A stretch of 64,000 nt of DNA from positions 1 through 64,000 of the forward strand of contig JAEWCQ010000018.1 in assembly GCA_023390555.1 (NCBI GenBank), given 5' to 3'. The stretch is from Bacillota bacterium. Its GTDB lineage: Bacteria > Bacillota > Clostridia > Lachnospirales > Lachnospiraceae. The notes below the pieces were generated by a model. The model was not told where the DNA came from. It did not search any database and saw only the letters and a program-made list of their open reading frames with translations. Made by a program: the position numbers and the translations under genes. Positions 9,129 to 17,988 of this stretch are shown in pieces. Each line of letters starts with the position of its first letter. Position 1 is the first letter of the stretch.

Positions 9129-10172
9129 ATGAAGCTATTAAAATATCTACTGATATTTGTGCCGATCAGTCTGATCGGAGAATTCCTGCATGTGCCGCAG
9201 ACCTGGATGTTTTTGCTTTCGGCGCTTGCCATTATTCCATTGGCGGGAGTGATGGGAGAATCCACAGAGGTAATTTCCCATTATGCGGGAAACCGCATCG
9301 GCGGGTTTCTGAATGCGACCTTTGGAAATGCAACGGAACTGATTATTTCTTTTTTTGCCATGAAAGCGGGACTGTTTGATGTGGTAAAGGCATCTATTGC
9401 AGGGTCTGTGATCGGAAATATCCTGCTGGTGCTCGGACTGAGCATGCTTGTTGGGGGTATCCGATACAAAACACAGCATTTTAACCAGAAGGTGATCGAT
9501 GTAACTTCGAGCATGCTGCTGTTTGCCGTCATCGGGCTTACGATCCCCGCTATTTTTACACACACGGTTGCGGCAGATCTGCTGACTACACGCTATGAGG
9601 GTCTGAGTGTCATCGTGGCCGTCATTATGTTTGCCATCTACATACTGAGCCTTGTTTTTTCTTTCTATACGCACAAAGATCTGTATGCAACGGAAGCAGA
9701 GGAAACAGAAGAGCCGGTATGGTCGCTGAAAAAAGCAATTGTGATTCTGGTCGCAGCAACGGTGCTGATCGGAATTGAATCGGAACTGTTTGTCGGAACC
9801 GTAGAGTCCATGACAGAGGCTATGGGACTCAGTGAATTCTTTGTCGGTATCATTCTGGTTCCAATCATCGGCAATGCGGCAGAACACAGTACTGCGATCA
9901 TGATGGCACTCAAAAATAAGATGAATGTGGCAGTTGAAATCGCACTGGGCTCGAGCCTGCAGATCATCCTTTTTGTGACACCGGTCCTGATTCTGCTGAG
10001 CCTTTTGTTCACGCCGATGAGTATTGTATTCAATGTATTTGAACTGGTTGCACTGCTGTTTTCGGTGCTGATTGCAAACCGGCTCGCCAGTGACGGAGAG
10101 TCAAACTGGCTGGAAGGAGTGCAGTTGGTTGCCGTTTATATCATTGTTGCCGCCGCATTTTTTGTTTTATAG
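9129..10172 (+). CDS. cax: Calcium/proton antiporter (CaCA family, Cax)
   Basis: 347-residue integral membrane protein with about 11 hydrophobic segments in two homologous halves. Each half has a family motif: GNATELIISFFAMKAGL in the first (~residues 67-85) and GNAAEHSTAIMMALKN in the second (~245-265), with an acidic loop (TEAEETEEP, ~180) between them. Cax proteins exchange cytoplasmic Ca2+ for external H+. The ATG has an AAGGAG site 9 bases upstream. It is transcribed divergently from sodA and alone. Confidence 0.92.
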   Translation: MKLLKYLLIFVPISLIGEFLHVPQTWMFLLSALAIIPLAGVMGESTEVISHYAGNRIGGFLNATFGNATELIISFFAMKAGLFDVVKASIAGSVIGNILLVLGLSMLVGGIRYKTQHFNQKVIDVTSSMLLFAVIGLTIPAIFTHTVAADLLTTRYEGLSVIVAVIMFAIYILSLVFSFYTHKDLYATEAEETEEPVWSLKKAIVILVAATVLIGIESELFVGTVESMTEAMGLSEFFVGIILVPIIGNAAEHSTAIMMALKNKMNVAVEIALGSSLQIILFVTPVLILLSLLFTPMSIVFNVFELVALLFSVLIANRLASDGESNWLEGVQLVAVYIIVAAAFFVL

Positions 10173-10257
10173 AAGAAAAATTGTTTGTACTACTTGTAAA
10201 ATGCAAAAAAGTACACTATAATTCAATGGGAAATTCTTAGCGTAAATTAAATAGATA

Positions 10258-10322
10258 CGATATATCGCCGGCATATATGGGCCGGCAGTTTCTACCGGGT
10301 AACCGTAATTGCCCGACTATCG
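10258..10322 (+). promoter_or_regulatory. Guanine riboswitch aptamer (purine class)
   Basis: The region has the purine-aptamer core: P1 (CGATA with TATCG), P2 with its CATATATGG loop region, the J2/3 block GTTTCTACC, P3 (CGGGT/GCCCG) with the CCGTAAT loop, and the J3/1 block GACTA. The C in GACTA is the specificity position; C means guanine or hypoxanthine, T would mean adenine. The gene downstream is a guanine/hypoxanthine permease, as expected. Binding should turn transport off when purine is plentiful. Confidence 0.92.
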
Positions 10323-10372
10323 GTAAATGGATTCTAAATGGAGCTTGTCATTTGGAATCCGGTTTTTCGATG

Positions 10373-10402
10373 GATTGAAACGTTGTTTCAATCTGTTTTT
10401 TT
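10373..10402 (+). terminator. Riboswitch expression-platform terminator
   Basis: GATTGAAAC pairs with GTTTCAATC across a 3-base loop and is followed by TGTTTTTTT, about 50 bases after the guanine aptamer and 45 before the permease start. A second hairpin (GGATTCTAAATG with CATTTGGAATCC, 10329-10360) lies between them and could be the switching element. Confidence 0.85.
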
Positions 10403-10446
10403 ATGACAGGATTTTCTAAAATATATACTATATAGGAGTTATAGGG

Positions 10447-11937
10447 ATGGATAAGTTTTTTAAACTGAAGAATTATGGTACGAATGTTCGTACCGAAGTA
10501 CTTGCCGGTCTGACGACATTTTTTACAATGGCGTACATCATTTTTGTCAACCCGAATATTTTGCAGTTGGCAGGGACCGTCGACAATCCGTTTAATCCGA
10601 AAGCTATTTTCGTGGCAACCATCATTTCCGCAGTTGTGGGTACACTCGTCATGGGACTTTTTGCCAATGTACCTTATGCACTTGCGCCTGGTATGGGATT
10701 AAACGCGTTTTTCACATTCACAGTCTGCGGAACCATGGGATTTCGCTGGCAGGAAGCACTCGCAATGGTATTTATCTGCGGTGTTGTAAACATTATTATT
10801 ACGGTTACCGGACTTCGTAAAATCATTATCCGAGCTTTGCCGCCCGTATTACAGAAGGCAATCGGAGGCGGTATCGGACTGTTCATTGCGTATATCGGAA
10901 TTAAAGACTGCGGTCTTTTGAAATTCACTTCCGATCCGGGTACCTACCAGTTTTTTGGAACCACACCGGAGGATGCAACGGTCGTTGCAAATGCAAAAGC
11001 AGTTCCGGCGCTTGTTAACTTTTCGGATCATTCTGTCCAGCTGGCATTGATCGGAATCGTTCTGATCCTGATTCTTATGGTCTTAAAAGTAAGAGGTGCA
11101 ATTTTAATCGGAATCGTCTCTGTGACGGCACTTTGCTTTATTGAAATTGCATGCGGTGTATCTCCGACAGCCTTTGGATTTACTGCAACAAATGCGCATG
11201 ACTTCTTCTCTTCTGCAAACATTTCGTTAGCGGGAATCGGAAGTTCGATTGCAGAGGTAAAAGATACCACTTTTAAAATGGATTTTGCAGGACTTTTTGA
11301 GAATGGAAGTAAATTCCTTCTTGCTTTGACGGCAATGATCGCATTTATCTTAACAGATATTTTTGACGCACTGGGAACCTTCATCGGGACAGGCCGTCGT
11401 TCCGGCATCTTTGATGCGGAAGACGAAAAGCTTATGCTGGAAGGCAAAGGCGTGAAATCACGTTTGGACAAGGCTCTATTTGCAGACCTGAGTGCGACAA
11501 TCGTAGGATCTTTCTTTGGTACCTCCAATACGACGACTTATGTAGAGAGTTCCGCAGGTATCGCCGTTGGCGGAAGAACTGGTCTGACCTCTGTTGTGAC
11601 AGCAATTATGTTTGCAATCTGTCTGATTTTTGCTCCGGTGATCGGAATGGTTCCGACGGTTGCAACCGCACCGGCACTTGTTACAGTTGGTATACTGATG
11701 ATGTCTTCCATGGGCGAAATTGACTGGAAAGATTTCAGTGTGGCAGCAGTTGCATTCCTGACCATCGCATTCATGCCGTTCGCTTATAGCATTACAACCG
11801 GTATTTCCTTTGGTTTTATCAGTTACGTTTTAATCGCTGTATTGAAAAAAGAAGCAAAGAAAATACATCCGGTCATCTATCTGTTTACCGCATTGTTTAT
11901 TCTGAACTTTATTTTATTGGCAGTCCGCAATCTGTAA
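10447..11937 (+). CDS. pbuG: Guanine/hypoxanthine permease, NCS2 AzgA/PbuG type
   Basis: 496-residue membrane permease with about 12-14 hydrophobic segments. The AzgA-branch signatures are present: the N-terminal TEVLAGLTTFFTMAYIIFVNP, GMGLNAFFTFTV (~80-92), the DIFDALGTFIGTG block (~305-317) and SSAGIAVGGRTGLTSVV (~370-386). These import purine bases with protons for salvage. Control by the guanine riboswitch just upstream fixes the likely substrate as guanine/hypoxanthine. A strong terminator follows, so it is monocistronic. Confidence 0.93.
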   Translation: MDKFFKLKNYGTNVRTEVLAGLTTFFTMAYIIFVNPNILQLAGTVDNPFNPKAIFVATIISAVVGTLVMGLFANVPYALAPGMGLNAFFTFTVCGTMGFRWQEALAMVFICGVVNIIITVTGLRKIIIRALPPVLQKAIGGGIGLFIAYIGIKDCGLLKFTSDPGTYQFFGTTPEDATVVANAKAVPALVNFSDHSVQLALIGIVLILILMVLKVRGAILIGIVSVTALCFIEIACGVSPTAFGFTATNAHDFFSSANISLAGIGSSIAEVKDTTFKMDFAGLFENGSKFLLALTAMIAFILTDIFDALGTFIGTGRRSGIFDAEDEKLMLEGKGVKSRLDKALFADLSATIVGSFFGTSNTTTYVESSAGIAVGGRTGLTSVVTAIMFAICLIFAPVIGMVPTVATAPALVTVGILMMSSMGEIDWKDFSVAAVAFLTIAFMPFAYSITTGISFGFISYVLIAVLKKEAKKIHPVIYLFTALFILNFILLAVRNL

Positions 11938-11965
11938 ACACAGACAGATTCGAAAATACAAATAA

Positions 11966-12009
11966 AAGCCTTGAGAATACCGAAACTACAGGTGTTTTCA
12001 AGGCTTTTT
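11966..12009 (+). terminator. Intrinsic terminator after pbuG
   Basis: AAGCCTTGAGAATACC pairs with GGTGTTTTCAAGGCTT (a few G-U pairs) across a 9-base loop and runs into a short T tract. Confidence 0.9.
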
Positions 12010-12077
12010 GCAATCCCGAGACTGTTTGGGTTTCCGGTGGAAAGAAATACAAGAACGATGTACCATACATAATAATT

Positions 12078-12106
12078 GAATTTCGGAAAAAGTTGTGATA
12101 AAATTA
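12078..12106 (+). promoter_or_regulatory. Sigma-A promoter of the phosphate transport pair
   Basis: TTGAAT, a 17-base spacer and TAAAAT lie about 110 bases before the DUF47 gene. No clear Pho box was seen. Confidence 0.6.
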
Positions 12107-12218
12107 TAAGCGGTGTATTTTGGTAACCTGTAGAGAAAAAGCTCAGAAATTAGCAAAACGGCATTTATACCGTTTACTGACCTATCTTGGGTGAGATTAT
12201 TTGGAGGAATAAAAAGAC

Positions 12219-12833
12219 ATGAGAACGAAACCCGATAAAATAATGTGCTTAATGTTAGACCTTGCACAGAACATGAAGGAATGCGGTGATGCCTTCAGTA
12301 AATTTGATATCAATTCCGGCTCAGATTTAAAAGTATTTTCTGAAAAGATCAAAGAATTTGAGAAAAAGGGAGATACAATTTTACATGAAGTCAATGTGGA
12401 ACTGAATCATGCTTTTATCACTTCTATCGATCATGAAGACATTTTGATGCTGGCAGAGAAGATGGATGATGTGGTAGATGCACTGGAAGAGGTTTCTACA
12501 TATTTCTACATGTATCGTCTGACCGATATCGATGAGTATATGCTGGAGTTCAGAAAAAATATCGGAATCTGTACGGACGAGCTGTTTGTTTCCATTGAAC
12601 TGCTTGTCAAAAAACAGTTAAAGAACATTCGGGAACATACAATTAACGTAAAATCCAGTGAGGAAATCTGTGATACCATGGAGCGTAAAGCAATCCGAAA
12701 TCTGTTTAAAAAATACTCCGATCCTGTTAAGATCATCCAGTACAAGGATTTGTATGAAATGCTGGAAAGTTCGGTCGACGCCTGTCAGGGAGTGGCAAAG
12801 GCGCTTGATATCATCGTTATGAAGAACCTATAG
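12219..12833 (+). CDS. DUF47 family (PhoU-like) phosphate transport regulator
   Basis: 204-residue, mostly helical soluble protein. It has the DUF47 features: FEKKGDTILHEVNVELNHAF (~50-70) followed by ITSIDHEDILMLAEKMDDVVDALEE, a PhoU-like helical bundle with acidic metal-binding positions. These proteins are found with PiT transporters and are thought to gate or regulate them. It lies 10 bases before the PiT gene, and the GGAGG-type site for the latter sits at its end. Confidence 0.9.
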   Translation: MRTKPDKIMCLMLDLAQNMKECGDAFSKFDINSGSDLKVFSEKIKEFEKKGDTILHEVNVELNHAFITSIDHEDILMLAEKMDDVVDALEEVSTYFYMYRLTDIDEYMLEFRKNIGICTDELFVSIELLVKKQLKNIREHTINVKSSEEICDTMERKAIRNLFKKYSDPVKIIQYKDLYEMLESSVDACQGVAKALDIIVMKNL

Positions 12834-12843
12834 GAGGAAAATC

Positions 12844-13833
12844 ATGTTTGTAGTTATTTCGATTATCCTTCTTGCACTGGTTTTTGACTTTATCAATGGA
12901 TTTCATGACACGGCCAATGCCATTGCAACCGCAGTGTCAACGAAGGCATTAACTTTGAAGATGGCAATTATAATCGCCGCTGCCATGAATTTTCTTGGAG
13001 CGATTGTCTCGACGAACGTTGCAGAGACGATTGCAAAAGATATTGTAAGACTGGACAGCGTTTCCTATGCATCAGTTGTTATGATGGCGGCAATTCTTTC
13101 GGCAATCATATGGAATCTGATTACCTGGTATTTTGGAATTCCGAGCAGTTCCTCACATGCGTTGATCGGCTCACTCGTGGGCGCAGCTTTGGCAGATGCA
13201 GGGGCTTCTGCCGTTGAAATAGGCGGACTTGAGAAAGTGGTTATTTTTCTGATTGTTTCTCCGCTTTTGGCTTTGACCGTCGGCTATATCATGTTTTCTC
13301 TGTTCAAGCTGCTTTTTAAGAGAGCAAATTTGGGAAAAGCAAATCATATATTCCGCAGACTGCAGATTTTTACTGCTGCGCTGCAGGCATTTTCACACGG
13401 TACGAATGACGCACAGAAGTCGATGGGTATCATTACGATGGCTCTGGTAACACATGGTTATCTCAGTGAGATGTCAATCCCGCACTGGGTGCAGTTCCTG
13501 TGTGCACTCTCTATGGCGCTTGGAACCTCCGTCGGCGGGTGGCGTATCATCAAAACGGTCGGAACACAGATTATGAAGCTGAAACCGGTCAATGCCGTAG
13601 CTGCTGATCTTTCTTCTGCCCTGATTATTAATGTGGCCACCAGATTTGGTCTTCCGGTAAGTACGACACACGTTATTTCTTCTTCGATTATGGGTGTAGG
13701 TGCTTCCAACCGTTTGAAGGGCGTAAAGTGGAGTACGGCACAGCGTATGGTTTATGCGTGGTTTACGACCATTCCGATTACCATTATCATATCTGCCGGT
13801 ATTTTTACGGTATTCAAGCTATTTTTGCATTAA
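12844..13833 (+). CDS. pit: PiT family inorganic phosphate transporter
   Basis: 329-residue membrane protein with about 10 hydrophobic segments and the two PiT signature repeats: GFHDTANAIATAVSTKAL near residue 20 and SHGTNDAQKSMGIITMAL near residue 185, plus GIPSSSSHALIGSLVGAA and GLPVSTTHVISS. It imports metal-phosphate complexes with protons or sodium. It is co-transcribed with the DUF47 partner and followed by two terminators. Confidence 0.93.
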   Translation: MFVVISIILLALVFDFINGFHDTANAIATAVSTKALTLKMAIIIAAAMNFLGAIVSTNVAETIAKDIVRLDSVSYASVVMMAAILSAIIWNLITWYFGIPSSSSHALIGSLVGAALADAGASAVEIGGLEKVVIFLIVSPLLALTVGYIMFSLFKLLFKRANLGKANHIFRRLQIFTAALQAFSHGTNDAQKSMGIITMALVTHGYLSEMSIPHWVQFLCALSMALGTSVGGWRIIKTVGTQIMKLKPVNAVAADLSSALIINVATRFGLPVSTTHVISSSIMGVGASNRLKGVKWSTAQRMVYAWFTTIPITIIISAGIFTVFKLFLH

Positions 13834-13875
13834 CGTTAATATCATACGTTTTGTATTTCAGATACAGACAGTTAG

Positions 13876-13913
13876 AAAGTGATGTCAGAGACCATTCCTC
13901 GCATCACTTTTTT
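13876..13913 (+). terminator. Terminator after pit
   Basis: AAAGTGATG pairs with CATCACTTT and is followed by a T run. Confidence 0.75.
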
Positions 13914-13963
13914 GATTCATAGGAAAGATCCTGTTGTAGGATAGTGTAAAAGCCTTGATCGCG

Positions 13964-13991
13964 AAGTGTGAGAGAAGCTCACACTTTTTTT
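13964..13991 (+). terminator. Second terminator, before the hydrolase-acetyltransferase fusion
   Basis: AAGTGTGAG pairs with CTCACACTT across a short loop, followed by seven Ts. It lies only 40 bases before the next start, so either it ends read-through from pit or it attenuates the next gene. Confidence 0.8.
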
Positions 13992-14030
13992 ATTTCATAC
14001 CAGTTTTAACCGGAAGAAAGGACGTGTTTT

Positions 14031-15515
14031 ATGAAAAAAGGGAAAGAATTAATCCAGGAAATCGAAACTTGCATGGTAGCTGCCGACGCGGCAGCTTTTT
14101 GGTGGTTAGGACAGCTGAGTTTTGCAGTGAAACTTGGGAACCGGACATTTTATCTCGATCCGTTTCTGTCAGATCATCCCGATCGGCGGGTTCCGTCTCT
14201 GCTGCAGCCGGAGGAAGTGACAAATGCAGACTACATTGTCGGCAGTCATGATCATCTGGATCACATTGACCGGGAAGTATGGAAGCAGCTGTCTGTCAGT
14301 TCTCCGTCTGCAAAATTTATTGTACCCAAATTACTGCTCCCGGCTCTTGCAGAAGATTTAAAGATTGCAGAGGAACGGTTCATCGGGCTGGATGACGGAA
14401 TGACACTTACGCTGGAAGACGGTTTTACCATAACGGGAGTGGCTGCCGCACATGAATTTCTGGATCAGGATCCAAAGACCGGAGCTTATCCGTATCTTGG
14501 GACAGTATTGGAAGGAAACGGGTGTAAAATCTATCATTCGGGAGATACCTGCGTTTATGAAGGCCTGTATCAGAAACTTCGAAACTTTGGGACTATGGAC
14601 ATCATGTTTCTTCCAATCAACGGACGAAGCGGAAGACGGTACCGGGCAAATACCATAGGCAATATGACCTATCAGGAGGCAGTAGACCTTGCCGGAAGTT
14701 TGAAACCGGGGCTGGTTGTTCCGGGACATTATGAAATGTTTGAATTTAACAGTGAGGACCCGGCACTGTTTGTCGATTATCTGGCGGCGAAATTCCCGCA
14801 GAACCGCTGCTGGATAGGCGGACATGGAGAGCTGGTACGATACGGGCATCAGGAGAGTTCGGATGCAGAAGGAGCACATTTCGTGAGAGAGGGGAATCAG
14901 GTTATGAACCAGAAAGAAAGAATGCAGGCAGGTCTTCCCTATAAAGCCTGGCTGGACGGATTGGCAGAAGAGCGGTTGGAAAATAAGAAAAAAATCTATG
15001 AGTTCAACAATCTTCCTCCGGAAAGATGGAGTGAAAGCAGTGACCTGTTGAAAAAGATATTTGGGAAAACAGGAAAAACTCTGCATGTAGAAGCTCCGTT
15101 TCATTGCGATTATGGATATAATATCGAAGTGGGAGAGAACTTCTATGCCAATTATAATCTGGTAATACTGGATGTCGGTAAAGTCATCATCGGGAAAAAT
15201 GTTCAGATTGCCCCAAATGTTTCCATTTATACGGCAGGGCATCCGGTTCACCCCGATTCCAGAAACTCCGGCTATGAATATGGCATTGACATCACCATCG
15301 GTGATAACGTATGGATTGGCGGAAGCACATCTGTGATGCCGGGAGTCCGTATCGGAAACAATGTGGTAATCGGCGGAGGAAGTGTTGTGACGAGAGATTT
15401 GCCGGATGATGTGATTGCAGTCGGAAATCCCTGCAGGGTCGTCCGCAAAATTACGGAGGAAGACAGAAAGTATTACTTTAAGGATCGCGAATTTGACGTA
15501 AATGATTACGAATAG
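14031..15515 (+). CDS. Fusion of an UlaG-like metallo-hydrolase and a maltose/galactoside O-acetyltransferase
   Basis: 494 residues in one frame. Residues ~15-280 are a metallo-beta-lactamase fold of the UlaG (ascorbate-6-phosphate lactonase-like) type: SHDHLDHID (metal ligands), YHSGDTCVYEG, VVPGHYEMF and GGHGE. Residues 292-490 are a full-length Maa/LacA-type acetyltransferase: MNQKERMQAGLPYKAW cap, FHCDYGYNIEVGENFYANYN, then left-handed beta-helix hexapeptides with TAGHPVHP (catalytic His) and IGDNVWIGG. The join contains ATG 14904 preceded by GAGGGGAA, which looks like a leftover ribosome site of a once separate gene and may still permit a free acetyltransferase. Substrates are unknown, probably sugar derivatives. 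Start supported by GAAAGGAC upstream. Confidence 0.88.
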   Translation: MKKGKELIQEIETCMVAADAAAFWWLGQLSFAVKLGNRTFYLDPFLSDHPDRRVPSLLQPEEVTNADYIVGSHDHLDHIDREVWKQLSVSSPSAKFIVPKLLLPALAEDLKIAEERFIGLDDGMTLTLEDGFTITGVAAAHEFLDQDPKTGAYPYLGTVLEGNGCKIYHSGDTCVYEGLYQKLRNFGTMDIMFLPINGRSGRRYRANTIGNMTYQEAVDLAGSLKPGLVVPGHYEMFEFNSEDPALFVDYLAAKFPQNRCWIGGHGELVRYGHQESSDAEGAHFVREGNQVMNQKERMQAGLPYKAWLDGLAEERLENKKKIYEFNNLPPERWSESSDLLKKIFGKTGKTLHVEAPFHCDYGYNIEVGENFYANYNLVILDVGKVIIGKNVQIAPNVSIYTAGHPVHPDSRNSGYEYGIDITIGDNVWIGGSTSVMPGVRIGNNVVIGGGSVVTRDLPDDVIAVGNPCRVVRKITEEDRKYYFKDREFDVNDYE

Positions 15516-15524
15516 GTAAAAAAC

Positions 15525-15551
15525 TTGACAAATCTGCAAATCTCCTATAAA
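15525..15551 (+). promoter_or_regulatory. Probable promoter of the MarR-DegV operon
   Basis: TTGACA at 15525 with a TATAAA at 15546 (15-base gap) or a weaker TAAAGT at the ideal 17. It starts 10 bases after the preceding stop codon. Confidence 0.5.
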
Positions 15552-15599
15552 GTTCATAAAGTGAATAGTTTGAAAAGCAAACAAATAGGAGACAAGGAA

Positions 15600-16070
15600 A
15601 TGGAAAACACGAATGACCAACTGGTGGATGCGTGGCTGAAGGTTACTTCCGTGCTGATGAATCACCGTATGGTAAAGAGTATGTCGTTCAACGAAGCATT
15701 TGTGTGTAATCTGTTAAACCGCAGATTTCAGGAGGATCAGGATGCGCTGGTCACGGCAACCTGGCTGTGCCAGATGACGGGCATGCTCAAATCCCAGATG
15801 AATAAAACGCTGAATACGCTGGAAGAGAAGAGGGTTATTGTAAGAAAACGCTCCGAGCAGGATCGGCGCAAGGTATATTTGTTTCTGCAGGAGGATCGGA
15901 TTGGACTTTACCGCGAAGAACATGCGGAGGTATTGGGGTTCGCGGAATGTCTGAGAAAGCAGGCAGGGGAAGAAAAGATCAAAGAGACGGTTTCTTTGCT
16001 CAACGAACTGGCTGATATGATTCAAAAAATAGAAAAAGGAGAAACAGGATGGCAGTACAGATCATCATAG
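15600..16070 (+). CDS. MarR family transcriptional regulator
   Basis: 156-residue winged-helix repressor. The recognition region (TATWLCQMTGMLKSQMNKTLNTLEEK, ~45-70) is followed by the MarR wing VIVRKRSEQDRRKVYLFL, with the conserved D-x-R-R. The longer frame starting at 15525 is rejected because ATG 15600 has an AGGAGAC site. It overlaps the DegV gene by 22 bases, so it probably regulates itself and DegV. The ligand is unknown. Confidence 0.87.
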   Translation: MENTNDQLVDAWLKVTSVLMNHRMVKSMSFNEAFVCNLLNRRFQEDQDALVTATWLCQMTGMLKSQMNKTLNTLEEKRVIVRKRSEQDRRKVYLFLQEDRIGLYREEHAEVLGFAECLRKQAGEEKIKETVSLLNELADMIQKIEKGETGWQYRSS

Positions 16071-16903
16071 ACTCGGCGGCAGATTACGATAAGCAGGAAA
16101 TCGAAGAAAAAGGTCTGACCTGCGTTCCACTTACAATTACATTCGGGGAAAAAAGTTATCGTGACTGTCTGGAACTGACCAAAGAGGCATTTTATGGGAT
16201 GCTTCTGGAAAAGAAAGAATATCCAAAGACCTCCCAGCCCTCGCCGGACGACTTTCTGCAGCACTTTATACGGGCAAAAGAAAACGGGGACAGTGTGGTA
16301 GCTATCCTGCTTTCGGCGGGGGTGAGCGGAACCTACCAGAGTGCAAATATTGCAAAGCAGATGGCGGAATATGAGAATATCTATCTCATTGACAGCGCGA
16401 CAGCGACCTCTGCAATTCGCATACTGGTGGAAAAGGCAATTGAGATGCGGGAAGACAACAGGCCGGCGGCAGAAATTGCTGCATTCATTGAGAAGTTGAA
16501 GCATCGTGTGAAAATATATGCGGCGGTTGATACCTTGGAATATCTCTACCGCGGCGGCAGAGTAACGAGAGCGCAGGCCGGTGTGGGTGAGCTTGCACGG
16601 CTGAAACCGCTGATTACATTGACTGCCGAAGGCAAAGTCGAGGTATGGAGCAAATGCATCGGAGGAAAAAAGGCAATGGCACAGCTGTTGAAAATGCTGG
16701 CGTCTGTCCGGGTAGATCCGGCATATGAATTTTTATTTGTCTATTCCCATGATCGTGAGAACTGCGAAAAATTTCAGGGCTTTCTGGCAGAAAAGGGCTA
16801 TGATGTCGCAGATAAAGAACTGTATTCCATCGGTTCTACAATTGGTGCGCATACGGGCAGCGGAGCATTTGGGTTTATCTTTGTAGAAGCAGAAGAATCA
16901 TAG
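16049..16903 (+). CDS. DegV family fatty-acid-binding protein
   Basis: 284 residues with the DegV fold: IIIDSAADYD at the N-terminus, TSQPSPDDF (~68), the SAGVSGTYQSANIA lipid-head-group loop (~100) and the RGGRV element (~170). In Firmicutes these bind fatty acids and act as FakB subunits for fatty acid kinase FakA. No fakA is visible nearby. Start ATG 16049 has an AAGGAG site inside the end of the MarR gene, giving translational coupling. Confidence 0.9.
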   Translation: MAVQIIIDSAADYDKQEIEEKGLTCVPLTITFGEKSYRDCLELTKEAFYGMLLEKKEYPKTSQPSPDDFLQHFIRAKENGDSVVAILLSAGVSGTYQSANIAKQMAEYENIYLIDSATATSAIRILVEKAIEMREDNRPAAEIAAFIEKLKHRVKIYAAVDTLEYLYRGGRVTRAQAGVGELARLKPLITLTAEGKVEVWSKCIGGKKAMAQLLKMLASVRVDPAYEFLFVYSHDRENCEKFQGFLAEKGYDVADKELYSIGSTIGAHTGSGAFGFIFVEAEES

Positions 16904-16908
16904 CATGT

Positions 16909-16944
16909 ACGGTGAATTGGATAGAATCTGATTCGCCGTTTTTT
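16909..16944 (+). terminator. Terminator after degV
   Basis: ACGGTGAATT pairs with GATTCGCCGT across a 10-base loop, followed by TTTTTT. Confidence 0.8.
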
Positions 16945-16977
16945 CTTACCGTACACTTTGGTTTGTGTCAGATCGTA

Positions 16978-17988
16978 TTATCTGACCGTAACAATCAGGC
17001 TTTCTTTTGTGCCGTCTTCACTCGCGTAGATATATGCTTTCCCGGTCTGGCGGGCGGTAACTCTGCCGTTCGCATCGACAGAGGCAATATTGCTGTTGCT
17101 GCTTTTGTATTCCGGACGGTTTCCGGAGGAGACGCTGACAGAAGGCGTATAAATCTGACCGGCAGTGAGGGTGATTTGAGAAGGGGAAAAAGAGATGACC
17201 GGTTTTTTTACCGTGACTTCACAGGTTTTACTTACGTTATCTACCGTGACCGTGATGATGGCGGTGCCATGCCGGAGGGCAGTAAGATTTCCGCTGCTGT
17301 CTACGGTAACAACGCTTTTTTTACTGGATTTCCATTTCGGAAGACTTCTGGAAGTAGAAGAGACAGTCAGCTTTTGCCGCTGCGTGCGGTACAGAGAAAC
17401 AGAAGTTCTGCTGAGTGTGACGGTCGGAGCTTTGACCGTGACTTTGCAGATGACGGAAGTCTTATCTGCGGTTGCCGTAATGGTGGTGCTTCCCGGTTTT
17501 TTGGCGGTGACCGTCCCTGTACTGTCCACAGATGCGATACTTGTTCTGCTTGATTTCCAGGTTATCTCATGACCGGTAGATACACGGGCCGTCAGTTTTT
17601 TGGAATACCCATTCTGCAGCGAAAGAGAAGTCTGGCCCAATGTTATAACGGTCGGGCTGACTGTGATCTTGCAGCTTGCCTCGCCGCCTTTGATCTTGGC
17701 GGTGATCGTTGTTTTTCCGGCTTTTTTTGCTGTGATTTTTCCGTAGGAATTTACGGAGGCGATGGAAGAACTGCTGGATGAAAAACTGGGAGCGGCACCG
17801 CTCGAGGTGACTGCAAGCAGGTAGAATTCATCACCGATATGCAAAGTCTTCGCATAATCACTTAAAATGACAAAAGAATAACCGGAAGCTGCATAAATAT
17901 TTCTGGTAGTTACATTGGAAACAAAGAGCATGGAAATCATGCAGAGTAATGTGATACTTATGATAAATAGATGTTTTTTACGTGACAT
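16978..17988 (-). CDS. Secreted BIG2 (bacterial Ig-like) repeat protein
   Basis: 336 residues with an N-terminal signal peptide (basic MSRKKH, then a hydrophobic stretch to ~residue 30, cleavage near YAAS). The rest is about four Ig-like group 2 domains of ~75 residues, each with the cores SIASVxxxGxVTAKKxGxTTITA and a closing CKVTVK strand. No LPxTG anchor or SLH domain is visible, so it is likely secreted or loosely wall-held. BIG2 domains usually present or space surface adhesins; here they are the whole protein. Start at 17988 has a GGAGG site. Convergent with degV. Confidence 0.88.
   Translation of the reverse strand: MSRKKHLFIISITLLCMISMLFVSNVTTRNIYAASGYSFVILSDYAKTLHIGDEFYLLAVTSSGAAPSFSSSSSSIASVNSYGKITAKKAGKTTITAKIKGGEASCKITVSPTVITLGQTSLSLQNGYSKKLTARVSTGHEITWKSSRTSIASVDSTGTVTAKKPGSTTITATADKTSVICKVTVKAPTVTLSRTSVSLYRTQRQKLTVSSTSRSLPKWKSSKKSVVTVDSSGNLTALRHGTAIITVTVDNVSKTCEVTVKKPVISFSPSQITLTAGQIYTPSVSVSSGNRPEYKSSNSNIASVDANGRVTARQTGKAYIYASEDGTKESLIVTVR

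Noticed and set aside
14358..15665. 435-codon open frame on the minus strand
   Set aside because: Antisense to the hydrolase-acetyltransferase fusion, whose motifs are unmistakable; no ribosome site.
16912..17553. 213-codon open frame on the plus strand
   Set aside because: Shadow of the BIG2 repeat protein, which has a signal peptide and repeated domains on the other strand.
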